Below are positions 16,469 to 24,192 of a stretch of 64,000 bases of DNA, piece after piece. How positions within the stretch are numbered: the first letter of the stretch is position 1; every line of letters starts with the position of its first letter. The notes below the pieces were generated by a model. The model was given only the letters and a program-made list of their open reading frames with translations, had not been told where the DNA came from and did not search any database. Made by a program: the position numbers and the translations under genes. The DNA lies in the NCBI GenBank assembly GCA_947476645.1, contig CANJRM010000003.1, positions 18,637 to 82,636 on the forward strand. Reading direction: 5' to 3'. This DNA comes from Bacteroidota bacterium (GTDB taxonomy: Bacteria; Bacteroidota; Bacteroidia; Chitinophagales; LD1).

Positions 16469-19400
16469 CTACCTCACCAAAATTACATCCTTCACTACCG
16501 TATTGGTTTTACCCGGGCTAAGTGGGTTGGTATACGAAACCTGCAAAACAAAATTGCCCGCCTGCTGCACACTGCCTTTGTAACTGCCGTTCCAGGCGGC
16601 ATTGCCTTTGGCAGAAAACACCACTTCGCCCCAGCGGTTGTAAATTTTTATATCCTCAATGGTTGACGAAAGCGGGAAGATGATAAACTCATCGTTTACC
16701 CCATCGCCATTCGGTGAAAACGCATCGGGTATTTTAATATCGGGCAAAAGGATTTCAATTTTGTAACAAGCCGTGGCGGTGCAGCCGTAGTGGTCGGTAG
16801 CGGTAACGCAATAAGTAGTGGTAGTTAGTGGTGTGGCTTTCGGGTTTTGAATACCCGCATTATCTAAACCCGCAGCAGGCGACCACGCGTAAGCAGTGCC
16901 GCTATCGCCACTGGCACTCAACTGCACGGTTTGCCCCAACGAAATATTGGTATCGGGCGAAGCCGTAACCGTAGTTTGCGGAATAGAAATATCTGCCTGC
17001 ACGGTACGGGTGCCGCTGCAACCCGCAGCATTGGTGGCGGTAACCGTAAAGGTTTGCGGTGCGGTAATAACCTCGGTAACCACAGCCGTGTTTTCGCCAC
17101 TGCTCCAAACATAATTCATCACACTAAGCGAAGAAGCCGCAAACACAGCCGCGTTGCCATCGCACACCACCGTATCGCAACAAACCGAAAAATCAACCGC
17201 GCTGTTGTTCAAAGTAGCACTCGCGCTTCCTGTTCCTGTGCAGCCGTTTTGGTCGCTTACAGTTACCGTAAAAGTTTGCGCAGCAGAAATTTGTTGGGTA
17301 ATAGAAACAGTCTGCTCACCGCTGCTCCAGTTATAATTGAATTGCGAAGTGCCCGAAGAAATGACCGCAAAGGTTGCGTTGCCACTCGGGCAAATAACTG
17401 TATCGCAACAAACCGAAAAAGCAGGAGGCGTGTTTTGAATCAACACATCTATAAAGTCTTCGGCAGTACAGCCGTTGGCATCCGTCACCGTTACAAAAAT
17501 AGATTGGGAAGAAGAAATAGTTTGAGATATAGAAGCCGTGGTTTGTCCGCTGCTCCAGTTATAACTAAGCGGGTTAGCAGAACTTACCGCTGCAAGCACC
17601 GTTCCCGAAATGCAGAAACTTGTATCGCAACACAAGGTAAACGCAGGCGGAATATTATTGATGGTGGCGTTTACACTTTGTGTAGCCGTGCAGCCGTTGG
17701 CATCAGTGCCGGTAACGGTAAATGTTTCTGTAATAAAAACCTGTTGGGTAATTGCAGCAGTATTTTGCCCGCTGCTCCAGTTATAAGTCAACACACTATC
17801 TGCTGTGGCATTCGCAAGAAGCGTTCCACCGGGGCAAAACGTAGTATCGCAACAAACCGAAAACAACGGAGTCACATTATTTACAAGTGCATTTACACTT
17901 GCAGTGGCTGAGCATCCGCTGGTGTTAGAAACAGTAACGGTAAATGTTTGCGAAGAAGAAACCTGCTGCGTAATACTTGCGGTGTTTTGTCCACTGCTCC
18001 AGGTATAACTCACAGGCGATGCCGTGGTGCTTGCCACAAATGTAAGTGGCGAAGCAGCGCATAAAACAGTATCGCAGCAAACATTAAAGTTCGGAAACGT
18101 ATTGCCCACGGTTACATCGGCACTCTGCTGAATGGTACAACCGTTAGGGTCGGTAGCGGTAACAAAAAAGGTTTGTGAAGTAAAAACAGTGGGAGTGATG
18201 GAAGTGGTGGTTGCCCCTGTGCTCCACATATAAGTTAACGGAGGAACTGAAGGAGCGCTTACATTCAACCCAACCGTGCCACCCGAACAAACGGTAGTAT
18301 CGCAACAGGTAACCATGCCCACAATATTATTGTAAACCGTAGCCGTGTGCGATTGAATAATCTGACAGTTGCGGTGGTCACTTACTGTAACCGTATAGAC
18401 AGTAGTAGCCGAAACATTTTCTGTAAAACTGTGTGCAAAAGTACCATTGCTCCACAAAACTGTTGCGGGGTAAGTTGAAGTATCCTGCTCCGTCATTCTG
18501 ATTGGTTGATTCGGACAAACGATAGTATCGCAACAAGAAGTAGCGCTGAGTTTTACAAAAGGAACATCGGCAATTACAATATTAAGGTTGGTTAAACTTC
18601 CGCCATCATCTCCTCTGCCAGCACCGTTGGTAGTTCCAAAAGGGCAAGCCGCAGGACCCAAAACATATGTATCATATCCGTTCACACCTCCCGAATCTCT
18701 GTAAACAATATTGGCAGGAACAGAATTTGTTTTCACCCAAAGCATTCCACCACTTCCACCGCCACCGGGCCCCATGCAAAAAGTCTGGCTTCCTCCATTA
18801 TCTAAATTTCCACCTCTGCCGCCATTCGCATTTACATAAACATTACCAACGTAGTTATCTACATAAAGCAAAACTGTGCCTGCTGCACCGCCACCCCCGG
18901 CACCATCGCTGCGTGCTAAAAAAGTTTGAGGATTACCGTTTACGTTAATGCGCTTATTGTTTCCTACCAACTTGTTCGCCATAAAAATCACAATGCCACC
19001 ACCGTTTACACCATCGGTTCCTTCGTTGTTATTTTCATCGCCTGCACCACCACCACCGCCCATGTAAATTTTGTTGAGCGCGTTGCTGTAAGTAAGTGCC
19101 CCACCGCCAATGCCCGCAGCGGGACCGGGGCAACTGTTATTGGCTACATTACTACGTATACCGCCAACGCCACCGTTTCCAAAATTTCCACCACCGCCAC
19201 CGCCAGTGTTATGGTCATCGCCACCACCGCCACCGTTTCCGTTTTTGCCTCTGCCGTAATTATAAATAGTGGCACCTATGCCTTCTCCCTTTGGAGCACC
19301 GCAGTTAAGCGTGGAGCAGTAGTAATCTGTAGCTCCGCCAAAGCCATTATTGTAGCAAGGCTGTGCGCTGACATCATTCTCTCTCACCGCACCTCTGAAA

Positions 19401-19915
19401 CCAATACCTCGCGCCTTTACCGAATCGTTGAGAATAATGGTGTCGGCTTTCAGTGCAATCACACCACCTTTCGTTCCGTCCCAATCCAGTGCTTTTAAAA
19501 CAGAATCAACCGATGCAATCTGATACTCAGGAAGAGAAACCATTTGAACTGCACCCGCGGCATCGTAATTACGCACCACTGCAAACTCAAATTCAATTAC
19601 ACCCCCGGTAATGGTTTTTATTTTTTCCACTTCATAATTTCCGCAATTGTTGTAGTTGGTTATATCTCCAAACGTAGCCGCGTTAGCACCATCAATAGCT
19701 GCACCACGCATTTGCATGAGCAATACTTTTTGCCCTGCCGAAAACTGTGAAGAATTGTCTACGGTAACTTTGTTATTACAGAAATCGGTAGCTGTAACCG
19801 CAGCGTATTTGTTGATTATACCGCTAAGGTGAGTTACCTGAGCAAACGGTTGAATAGCCGTTATACAGATAAGTAAAAACAGAAAAATTTTCTTGAACGT
19901 AATTTGGTTCATCAT
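16469..19915 (-). CDS. Large T9SS type B (gliding-associated C-terminal) adhesin with CCDT repeats
   Basis: 1148 residues. A signal peptide is followed by an N-terminal beta region, then a glycine-rich block around 190-420 (GGGGGDDHNTGGGGGGN) like those of insoluble surface proteins. Next come seven repeats of about 75 residues, each starting with a cysteine cluster CCDT-x-x-C and holding TYxWSSGQNTASITQ-like immunoglobulin/SprB-type strands. A CHU_C/type B sorting domain ends the protein (IPDAFSPNGDGVNDEFIIFPL to VKDVILVR). The paired cysteines in every repeat could form regular disulfides. A surface adhesin or motility-related role is plausible by family, but not shown. Confidence 0.87.
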   Translation of the reverse strand: MMNQITFKKIFLFLLICITAIQPFAQVTHLSGIINKYAAVTATDFCNNKVTVDNSSQFSAGQKVLLMQMRGAAIDGANAATFGDITNYNNCGNYEVEKIKTITGGVIEFEFAVVRNYDAAGAVQMVSLPEYQIASVDSVLKALDWDGTKGGVIALKADTIILNDSVKARGIGFRGAVRENDVSAQPCYNNGFGGATDYYCSTLNCGAPKGEGIGATIYNYGRGKNGNGGGGGDDHNTGGGGGGNFGNGGVGGIRSNVANNSCPGPAAGIGGGALTYSNALNKIYMGGGGGAGDENNNEGTDGVNGGGIVIFMANKLVGNNKRINVNGNPQTFLARSDGAGGGGAAGTVLLYVDNYVGNVYVNANGGRGGNLDNGGSQTFCMGPGGGGSGGMLWVKTNSVPANIVYRDSGGVNGYDTYVLGPAACPFGTTNGAGRGDDGGSLTNLNIVIADVPFVKLSATSCCDTIVCPNQPIRMTEQDTSTYPATVLWSNGTFAHSFTENVSATTVYTVTVSDHRNCQIIQSHTATVYNNIVGMVTCCDTTVCSGGTVGLNVSAPSVPPLTYMWSTGATTTSITPTVFTSQTFFVTATDPNGCTIQQSADVTVGNTFPNFNVCCDTVLCAASPLTFVASTTASPVSYTWSSGQNTASITQQVSSSQTFTVTVSNTSGCSATASVNALVNNVTPLFSVCCDTTFCPGGTLLANATADSVLTYNWSSGQNTAAITQQVFITETFTVTGTDANGCTATQSVNATINNIPPAFTLCCDTSFCISGTVLAAVSSANPLSYNWSSGQTTASISQTISSSQSIFVTVTDANGCTAEDFIDVLIQNTPPAFSVCCDTVICPSGNATFAVISSGTSQFNYNWSSGEQTVSITQQISAAQTFTVTVSDQNGCTGTGSASATLNNSAVDFSVCCDTVVCDGNAAVFAASSLSVMNYVWSSGENTAVVTEVITAPQTFTVTATNAAGCSGTRTVQADISIPQTTVTASPDTNISLGQTVQLSASGDSGTAYAWSPAAGLDNAGIQNPKATPLTTTTYCVTATDHYGCTATACYKIEILLPDIKIPDAFSPNGDGVNDEFIIFPLSSTIEDIKIYNRWGEVVFSAKGNAAWNGSYKGSVQQAGNFVLQVSYTNPLSPGKTNTVVKDVILVR

Positions 19916-19984
19916 ATTCTAGACGTAAGACTATGCAATAAAGTTGAGTTAAGTTGAGAAAGCAAACAACGCATGAAATTTATA

Positions 19985-20782
19985 TCAAACCTCCTTATCT
20001 GTTGTGTGGGCAGGAAAATTGAACACAAGAGAGCTAAGCACTGGTAAAAAGAAGATAACGACCGTAGATAAAGAGAAATACAAATTGGTTCGTTCGTCAT
20101 TCAACAGTTCACATATTTCACTTCCATGGAAATAAACACAGGCAAAATCTAAACACAAGCGCAAACCGAGAAGAGCAATAACGAGGAAGGCAACAGTATC
20201 GAGAAAAGGAAACCGAGTCATTAATTTCACAAAGTAACCTGCTACAATACGCATGGTGATAATGCCAATAAAAACTCCGAGACAAACGAGATAGATATTT
20301 GAAGTAAAAGCGACCGCAGCAAAAACATTGTCGAGGGAAAAAGTCATGTCCATTACTTCAACCATCAGCACAGTGCTCCAGAAGTGACTAAGCCCGAGAA
20401 ACTTCTTCGGATGTTTTACTTCTTCACCTAATTTCTCCGATTCAATTTCAATAACAGTTTCATGCTTGAAAATCTTTTTGTAGAAGAAATCGAGAGCGAG
20501 ATAAAGCAGATAACCACCGCCCGCTAATTTGAGCCAGCTTATTTTCATCAAATAACTTGCAGAGATAAGCGCCACTCCTCTGAAAATATAAGCGAACACG
20601 ATTCCAATTCGCAAAGCACGCTTGCGTTGTTCGTTAGGTAAATCCATTACCATAGTCGCTAACACAGCTGCATTGTCAACAGACAGAAGACTCTCAATTA
20701 GAATTAGATTCAGCACTACTAGCAACGCAGTACGCGGGTCTGGTTGAAGAAAATGTGAAAAGAATTGCGCAACAGATTCCAA
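19985..20782 (-). CDS. TerC-family integral membrane protein
   Basis: 265 residues if started at the TTG at 20782. No ATG is available near the family N-terminus, and the open frame that runs on to 21298 overlaps the divergent phosphatase gene, so it is rejected. Several membrane helices are seen, with the family signatures LIESLLSVDNAAVLATMV and MDMTFSLDNVFAAVAFT, each holding the conserved acidic D-N pair inside a helix. TerC proteins are linked to tellurite resistance and, in the Alx/MeeF branch, to Mn2+ export. The substrate here is not known. A candidate TAnnTTTG box at 20802-20809 supports the short leader. Confidence 0.85.
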   Translation of the reverse strand: MESVAQFFSHFLQPDPRTALLVVLNLILIESLLSVDNAAVLATMVMDLPNEQRKRALRIGIVFAYIFRGVALISASYLMKISWLKLAGGGYLLYLALDFFYKKIFKHETVIEIESEKLGEEVKHPKKFLGLSHFWSTVLMVEVMDMTFSLDNVFAAVAFTSNIYLVCLGVFIGIITMRIVAGYFVKLMTRFPFLDTVAFLVIALLGLRLCLDFACVYFHGSEICELLNDERTNLYFSLSTVVIFFLPVLSSLVFNFPAHTTDKEV

Positions 20783-20801
20783 CGGAGATATTTTATTCGT
20801 G

Positions 20802-20809
20802 CAAAAATA
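20802..20809 (-). promoter_or_regulatory. Candidate -7 promoter box for the TerC gene
   Basis: Read on the minus strand the site is TATTTTTG, matching TAnnTTTG. It lies 20 bp before the proposed TTG start. No good -33 box is visible, so confidence is limited. Confidence 0.35.
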
Positions 20810-20821
20810 AGTACGAAACCG

Positions 20822-21472
20822 ATGCCCGAAAATATTGAAGCAGTAATTTACGACATGGATGGGTTGATAATAGACAGTGAGCCCATTTGGCGCAAAACCG
20901 AAATAAAAGTTTTCGCTTCGGTGGGTTTGCAGTTGACCGATGCCGATTGTGCCATGCTCACCGGTTTTCGGTTTGATGAGGTGATAGATTACTGGTTTCA
21001 CAAACAACCTTGGGCAGGCAAAAGCAAACAGGAAATTCACGATGAAGTGTTGGATGAAATGGAAAATGCAATTACGCATCATGCACATCCTATGAAAGGA
21101 GTTCACGCTTCGCTCGATTTCTTTAAGCAGAAGAATTTGAAAATGGCAGTCGCATCTTCGTCCGCCATGCGACTGATTAAAGCCACGGTAAAGAAACTTA
21201 AGATTGAAAGCTACTTCGATATTCTGGTTTCGGCAGAGCACGAAACGTATGGCAAGCCAAACCCCGCAGTTTTTTTGCGCACCGCAGAGATGCTGCAAGT
21301 GCGTCCTGAGAATTGTTTAGTGCTTGAAGATTCTTTCAACGGGCTCTTGGCAGCAAAATCAGCGAGAATGAAATGTGTGGTAGTTCCTTATCCCGAAGAT
21401 TTTGATAACCCGAAACTGGTTATTGCAGACAGGAAAATAAAATCGCTGGAAGAAATTGGTTTAGTTCAATAG
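20822..21472 (+). CDS. HAD-IA sugar phosphatase, HxpB (YniC)-like
   Basis: 216 residues from the ATG at 20822 (a 19-residue upstream extension is not conserved-looking). The HAD nucleophile motif YDMDGLIIDSEPIW gives D11 and D13. Motif II is ASSSAM, motif III includes GKPNP, and motif IV is LEDSFNGLLAAKSA. The cap segment with EVIDYWFHKQPW closely recalls E. coli YniC/HxpB, which hydrolyses 2-deoxyglucose-6-phosphate and hexitol phosphates. It is divergent from TerC, and its 3' end overlaps the convergent DinB gene by 12 bp. Confidence 0.88.
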   Translation: MPENIEAVIYDMDGLIIDSEPIWRKTEIKVFASVGLQLTDADCAMLTGFRFDEVIDYWFHKQPWAGKSKQEIHDEVLDEMENAITHHAHPMKGVHASLDFFKQKNLKMAVASSSAMRLIKATVKKLKIESYFDILVSAEHETYGKPNPAVFLRTAEMLQVRPENCLVLEDSFNGLLAAKSARMKCVVVPYPEDFDNPKLVIADRKIKSLEEIGLVQ

Positions 21473-21952
21473 CCGTAAGTAGCGAATCAAATCGGTAGAA
21501 GGAACATTAGTAATTCCAAGTGTTCGCATTATAGTTACTAATTGCCCGCGATGGAAAGTGCCGTGGTTGACCACGTGATAAATAATTCCTTCCACGCTTT
21601 CAGAAAACGCATCACCGTTCAGGGTTTTAAAATCAATTTTGCTTTCGAAATACGCTTTGTCTTTTGTTTCCATGAAGTCTGCAAACTTTTTAGTGTGCTC
21701 CAGAAAACCATTCAGACATTCTTCTTTGTTGCCATTGAAATGCTTGCTCGGAAACTCACTCAGCGAAAGACCTTCAATTCTTTTGAGCCAGATGAATTCA
21801 GCATCCCATATATGCAATATGGTTTTGCGCAGCGAAGGAAAACTGCTGATGACTTCCTGCTCAAAAATATTTTCGTCAACGGTCTTGAGAATTTCTACAA
21901 ATTTGCCGTTAGCCCACAGATTGAAAGAGAGATGTTGTTGAAGGGTATACAT
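21461..21952 (-). CDS. DinB-family protein
   Basis: 163 residues from the ATG at 21952. The longer frame to 22069 would overlap the next gene's start. It shows the four-helix DinB/YfiT layout: LQQHLSFNLWANGKFVEIL, TILHIWDAEFIWLKRI, and the metal-binding HVVNHGTFHRGQLVTIMRTLG with H-x3-H spacing. DinB proteins often act as bacillithiol- or mycothiol-type S-transferases, with a metal bound by three His. The specific function is unknown. Convergent with the HxpB-like gene. Confidence 0.88.
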   Translation of the reverse strand: MYTLQQHLSFNLWANGKFVEILKTVDENIFEQEVISSFPSLRKTILHIWDAEFIWLKRIEGLSLSEFPSKHFNGNKEECLNGFLEHTKKFADFMETKDKAYFESKIDFKTLNGDAFSESVEGIIYHVVNHGTFHRGQLVTIMRTLGITNVPSTDLIRYLRLLN

Positions 21953-21982
21953 AGAGTTGATATTTAAATGCAAACTTGAAAA

Positions 21983-23191
21983 ATGAAATTGAAACACAAA
22001 ACGAAAGACGGATTCGCCACCATTACTTCGCAGGATAAGTTTGATGCCGAGATAAAAATCAATCCGCACGCTTCACCCATTTTTACTTCTTCTACTTATG
22101 TATATGAAAGCGCGGAGAAAGCAAAGGCAGTTTTTCAGGGAAAAGAAGAAGCCTTTATTTATTCGAGATGGAGCCATCCGAATGCCGAATTAGTAGAGAA
22201 GAAATTAGAGCAGCTCGAAACTTATGGTTTGAACATAAAAGCAAAAGCACTTGCTTTTTCATCGGGCATGGGAGCTATCTCTGCCTTGTTTCAAAGTATT
22301 TTAAAACCCGGTGATGCTATTTTAGCACAGGGAAATATCTATGGCACTTCGGTTGATTACTTCAATCATTACGGTCAGGCATTCGATATTGAAATCATCT
22401 ATACCGACTTCGGCAAACTGAATGAACTGGAAACTATTTTGAGGAAGAAGAAAAACATAAAACTGATTTATGCCGAAACGCCTTCGAACCCGACTTTGAA
22501 TTGCTATGACTTAAAAGCATTAAGTGCATTGGCAAAAAAGTATAAAGCAAAAAGTGCTGTTGACAATACTTTCGCTTCACCTTACTTACAACAACCTTTC
22601 AAAAGCGGAATTGATTTTGTTGTTCATTCCGGAACAAAATATCTGAACGGTCACGGAACGGGGCTCAGCGGATTCCTTGTAGGAACCGATGTTGCCTTCA
22701 TGAAAAAGGAAATCTGGAAAATCAGAAAGTTCAACGGCACAATCTGCGCTCCGTTTGATGCGTGGTTATTGAACATTGGAATGAAAACACTTTCGTTGCG
22801 TATGGAACAGCATTGCAAAAATGCGATGGAAGTTGCAAAATTCTTAGAACAACATCCTGCTGTTTCTAAAGTGAATTATCTCGGCTTAAAAAATCACCCC
22901 AACCATCAACTCGCTAAAAAGCAAATGAAGAATTATGGAGGTGTGCTCTCGTTTGAATTGAAGAACGGCTACAAAGCTGGTGAGAAACTGATGAAGAAAA
23001 TCAAACTCTGTCAACTCACTGCATCTCTTGGAACCATAGATACGCTTATTCAGCATCCGGCAAGTATGAGTCACTCTTTTGTTCCAAAAGCACAGCGCGA
23101 GAAATATGGAATCACCGATGGCTTAGTTCGGTTGAGTGTAGGCATTGAAGATGTGAACGATGTAATCAGAGATTTGGAACAGGCTCTATAA
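21983..23191 (+). CDS. Cys/Met-metabolism PLP enzyme (methionine gamma-lyase / cystathionine lyase type)
   Basis: 402 residues, normal for the family. It has SRWSHPN, the PLP-phosphate region SSGMGAISALFQ, ETPSNPTLNCYDL, the cofactor Asp in AVDNTFASPYLQQP and the Schiff-base lysine K219 in VVHSGTKYLNGHG, ending with LVRLSVGIEDVNDVIRDLEQAL. The fold is clear. The exact reaction (methionine gamma-lyase, cystathionine gamma-lyase or gamma-synthase) cannot be set from motifs, though the N-terminus resembles methionine gamma-lyases. It is followed 20 bp later by the isoaspartyl peptidase gene, which suggests an amino-acid-degradation pair. Confidence 0.9.
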   Translation: MKLKHKTKDGFATITSQDKFDAEIKINPHASPIFTSSTYVYESAEKAKAVFQGKEEAFIYSRWSHPNAELVEKKLEQLETYGLNIKAKALAFSSGMGAISALFQSILKPGDAILAQGNIYGTSVDYFNHYGQAFDIEIIYTDFGKLNELETILRKKKNIKLIYAETPSNPTLNCYDLKALSALAKKYKAKSAVDNTFASPYLQQPFKSGIDFVVHSGTKYLNGHGTGLSGFLVGTDVAFMKKEIWKIRKFNGTICAPFDAWLLNIGMKTLSLRMEQHCKNAMEVAKFLEQHPAVSKVNYLGLKNHPNHQLAKKQMKNYGGVLSFELKNGYKAGEKLMKKIKLCQLTASLGTIDTLIQHPASMSHSFVPKAQREKYGITDGLVRLSVGIEDVNDVIRDLEQAL

Positions 23192-23211
23192 AAATTACTA
23201 AACCCCAACGA

Positions 23212-24180
23212 ATGAATTTTGGAATTGCTATACACGGAGGAGCGGGAACCATTCTTCGCTCATCCATGACCCCCGAAAAAGAAAAATTGTTCACTGATGC
23301 TTTGCGAACTGCTCTGCAACAGGGCTATGCTGTTTTAGAAAAAGGGGGAAGCGCCCTCGATGCCGTAGAAACTGCTGTACGCAGTTTAGAAGATTGTCCG
23401 CTGTTTAATGCGGGTAAAGGTGCTGTGTTCAACAACGCAGGAACACACGAAATGGATGCGAGCATCATGAGTGGAAAAGATTTAAGTGCCGGTGCGGTGA
23501 GTTTGATTAAGCATGTCAAGAATCCTGTTTCATTAGCGCGCGCTGTAATGGAAAAAAACGAACACGTTTTTCTTTGCGGTGATGGTGCCGAAGATTTTGC
23601 GAAACAAATGAACCTTGAATTTGCCGGTGATGAATATTTTTATGATGCGTTTCGGTTTGAGCAATGGAAGAAAGCGCAGGAAACGGAAGGAAGTTTTTTA
23701 GACCACAATATAGAGACACAAGACACAAGACACAAGACACAAGACAATCCAAACGACAAGAAGTTTGGGACAGTAGGGGCGGTGGCTTTAGATAAGGATG
23801 GTAATCTTGCTGCCGCTACTTCAACAGGTGGAATGACGAATAAAAAATTCGGACGTGTTGGCGACTCACCTATTATTGGTGCGGGCACTTATGCCAATAA
23901 CAACACCTGCGCTATCTCCTGCACGGGTCACGGAGAACTATTTATTCGTTCAGTCGTGGCTTACGATATTTCTGCTTTAATGGAATACAAAAATCTTTCG
24001 CTGCGCGAAGCGTGTGAAGAAGTGGTGATGAAAAAACTCGTAAAGATTGGTGGCGAAGGTGGCTTAATTGCCATTGACAAACACGGCAATATCGAATTGC
24101 CTTTTAACTCAGAAGGAATGTACCGCGCTATGAAAAGCAGTGGTGGCACAGAGAAGGTAGAGATTTATAAGAGCATTTAA
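23212..24180 (+). CDS. Isoaspartyl peptidase / L-asparaginase (Ntn-hydrolase, type III)
   Basis: 322 residues. This family is made as a precursor that cuts itself before a threonine to give alpha and beta chains, then hydrolyses isoaspartyl dipeptides and asparagine. Alpha part: IAIHGGAGTI, DAVETAVRSLEDCPLFNAGKGAVFN, MSGKDLSAGAV. Catalytic Thr is T187 in KKFGTVGAVALDKDGNLAAATSTGG, and GRVGDSPIIGAGTYAN follows. The variable linker just before T187 contains ETQDTRHKTQDN, encoded by a perfect heptamer array (23711-23745). The frame is kept. No signal peptide, so cytosolic. Confidence 0.93.
   Translation: MNFGIAIHGGAGTILRSSMTPEKEKLFTDALRTALQQGYAVLEKGGSALDAVETAVRSLEDCPLFNAGKGAVFNNAGTHEMDASIMSGKDLSAGAVSLIKHVKNPVSLARAVMEKNEHVFLCGDGAEDFAKQMNLEFAGDEYFYDAFRFEQWKKAQETEGSFLDHNIETQDTRHKTQDNPNDKKFGTVGAVALDKDGNLAAATSTGGMTNKKFGRVGDSPIIGAGTYANNNTCAISCTGHGELFIRSVVAYDISALMEYKNLSLREACEEVVMKKLVKIGGEGGLIAIDKHGNIELPFNSEGMYRAMKSSGGTEKVEIYKSI
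23711..23745. repeat. 35-bp array of five GTCTTGT heptamers inside the asparaginase gene
   Basis: Read on the minus strand it is GTCTTGT four times, then GTCTCTA. Same unit family as 14331, 33746 and 51198. It encodes about 12 residues in the flexible linker that precedes the autocleavage site. Confidence 0.88.
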
Positions 24181-24192
24181 AAAAAATGCTCT
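24170..24192. terminator. Convergent hairpin between asparaginase and C25-peptidase genes
   Basis: AGAGCATTT and its complement AAATGCTCT flank five A residues. The hairpin covers the + gene's stop codon and abuts the minus gene's stop at 24193. It lacks a long T-run in the + direction. Confidence 0.4.

Noticed and set aside
16931..17911. 326-residue open frame on the + strand inside the T9SS type B adhesin
   Set aside because: Antisense shadow of the repeated minus-strand gene. Composition is unlike a real protein, and the minus frame has clear domains.
20783..21298. N-terminal extension of the TerC frame to 21298
   Set aside because: It would overlap most of the HxpB-like gene on the other strand and shows no membrane or family features.
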